From the NCBI GenBank assembly GCA_027492415.1, contig JAPUEV010000258.1:1-8713 (forward strand): DNA of 8,713 nt, given 5' to 3'. The notes under the pieces are model-generated. The model was not told the DNA's origin. It made no database searches and saw nothing but the letters and a program-made list of their open reading frames with translations. This stretch comes from Ignavibacteria bacterium (lineage in GTDB: Bacteria > Bacteroidota > Ignavibacteria > Tepidaquicellales > OLB5). Positions within the stretch are counted from its first letter, which is position 1. Each line of letters begins with the position of its first letter. Both the position numbers and the translations under genes were made by a program. Below, one piece after another: positions 7,442 to 8,713 of the stretch.

Positions 7442-8713
7442 TGGCAGCTATTGAAAATTTAAAGACTGAGCAAGGGTCATTTTTTAATAAAGCATTCTTT
7501 TATTTTCCTTTTTCTCTGATAGTTGTAACATTATACAGAAATTCATTATTGCCCGGGAAAGGTGCATTAATAGGGAATGAAATATTTGTTATATTCATTT
7601 TATCTGTAATATACCTTGTTTGGCTAATTGACGGAGAAAATCTATTAAGGCTGAAGATCAGTATATTTTCAGGTACATCTAAATATATTTTCTTTCTGTT
7701 TGTTCTCTTCTGCATATCTACCTTTGTTTATAATCCACAGGAAATAACAGGCTTAAGCTATTTGGTACGGTTCCTTGACCTCACTTTTATTGTTATTATA
7801 TTTTTCTGGATAATCCCGTTTATAATAATTACTGACCCGGTCAATTTTAAAAGGCTGGTTCTCATCATTTCATATTTTAGTTTTGTAGCTTCGGTCGTAG
7901 GGTTTTTAATGTTCATTTTAAAGATAGATGCAGGCTACCAGGGATTGATGGTATCATTTATCGGTCACCCTAATTATGTACCTGTTATTTTTAATGCAGG
8001 TCTTATATCTACATTATTTTATATTGACTGGCAAAGAGATAATTTGACACAGTATAAAATTTATTTTTATTATTTCTCAATGGGCCTTCAGCTGCTGGCA
8101 TCGCTGCTTACTTATACAAGGGCAGGCTATATAGGACTTGGCGCCGCTTTATTGATTTATTTCCTTTTGAAATACAGGAGAAAGTTCCTGATTTTTATCC
8201 CGCCTTTTCTGTTTGTAACTGTGTTTGTTATTCCGCCATTTTTTAAAGCAAAAGGTTACAGCTCGTTTGTTTCAAGGCTGTATCTTCTGCTTCCTGCATA
8301 CCAGATGATGACAAACGATACAAGGTCACTGTTATGGGGATACGGGGTTACAAATACATTTAAGGTATTTTTACAGTATAACATGTTTAATCTTGCCAAA
8401 GAAGATTACATTAACAATCCACATAATGCCGTAGCCTCACTGATATTGATGTTTGGCCTGATATATGCAGTTGCTATTATATTTTTTATATTTTTATTCC
8501 TTATCAGATTTTCATACAGGTCCCTGAAAACAAAATCTGATAATGTGAAAATATTTTACGGTTACCTTGTAAGCTTCCTTGTTTCATATTTATTTTTAAG
8601 CTTATTTGATTCATCTGTGCTTATGCCGGAATTTTTTAATATACATGTATTCCTGATATTCCTGGGACTGATGAATTACTTAACTAAAAAGGAAGATTCA
8701 ACATCAAGATTCC
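7441..8713 (+). CDS. O-antigen ligase/polymerase-like membrane protein (Wzy_C family), 3' truncated
   Basis: An open frame of 424 codons starts at ATG 7441, overlapping the upstream stop as TAATG, and is still open at the window edge. Translation gives a polytopic protein with about ten hydrophobic helices. Family features are visible: LLTYTRAGYIGLGAALL (222-238), corresponding to the T-x-S/T-R-x-G helix of O-antigen ligases and Wzy polymerases. A large periplasmic loop follows with LLWGYG (297-302) and NNPHNAVASLILMFGL (325-340), whose H328 corresponds to the conserved His of the PHN...E/FG motif. Such proteins either polymerise undecaprenyl-linked repeat units (Wzy) or ligate the glycan to a lipid acceptor (WaaL), acting at the periplasmic face. 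Sequence alone does not separate the two; the directly preceding chain-length and export genes favour a polymerase. Only a few residues are probably missing, since the last visible helix is followed by a charged tail (KKEDS). Confidence 0.86.
   Translation, partial: MAAIENLKTEQGSFFNKAFFYFPFSLIVVTLYRNSLLPGKGALIGNEIFVIFILSVIYLVWLIDGENLLRLKISIFSGTSKYIFFLFVLFCISTFVYNPQEITGLSYLVRFLDLTFIVIIFFWIIPFIIITDPVNFKRLVLIISYFSFVASVVGFLMFILKIDAGYQGLMVSFIGHPNYVPVIFNAGLISTLFYIDWQRDNLTQYKIYFYYFSMGLQLLASLLTYTRAGYIGLGAALLIYFLLKYRRKFLIFIPPFLFVTVFVIPPFFKAKGYSSFVSRLYLLLPAYQMMTNDTRSLLWGYGVTNTFKVFLQYNMFNLAKEDYINNPHNAVASLILMFGLIYAVAIIFFIFLFLIRFSYRSLKTKSDNVKIFYGYLVSFLVSYLFLSLFDSSVLMPEFFNIHVFLIFLGLMNYLTKKEDSTSRF

Noticed and set aside
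7500..7715. - strand 71-codon frame near the right part of the window
   Set aside because: The + strand here is one continuous open frame for the O-antigen ligase/polymerase-like protein from 7441 to the window end.

Overview
The window is a compact, AT-rich bacterial segment with eight genes, all on the + strand. Gaps are never more than about 22 bases and several stop/start codons overlap. Few start codons are preceded by a Shine-Dalgarno sequence. The base composition, the Arg codon AGG, the stand-alone cobalamin-binding mutase subunit and the envelope gene set suggest a member of the Bacteroidota/Chlorobi assemblage, possibly Ignavibacteria. That placement is an inference from general character, not from a marker gene.

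Left part (1-1104): the C-terminal 367 residues of a multi-spanning glycosyltransferase of the GT39/ArnT-like type, whose start lies outside the window. Middle part (1098-4526): maf (nucleotide pyrophosphatase), a flippase-like membrane protein of the LPG-synthase transmembrane family, a small cobalamin-binding protein like the methylmalonyl-CoA mutase small subunit, and a phosphoglucomutase/phosphomannomutase. Right part (4530-8713): three genes typical of polysaccharide export. They are a Wza-like outer-membrane export protein with SLBB repeats, a Wzz/GumC-type chain-length (co-polymerase) protein, and an O-antigen ligase/polymerase-like membrane protein that runs off the right edge.

The genes fit one transcription unit centred on surface polysaccharide. 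The mutase can supply sugar-1-phosphate for nucleotide sugars, the GT39-like protein transfers sugar from a lipid carrier, and the Wzy-like protein polymerises or ligates. The Wzz-like protein sets length and the Wza-like protein exports. maf and the cobalamin-binding subunit have no obvious role in that pathway and look like housekeeping genes carried in the same unit. No Wzx flippase, initiating glycosyltransferase or tyrosine kinase is seen here. No RNA gene, mobile element, CRISPR array, convincing terminator or long intergenic region was found. Nothing here clearly amounts to an undescribed system; the points worth checking are modest and listed as findings.
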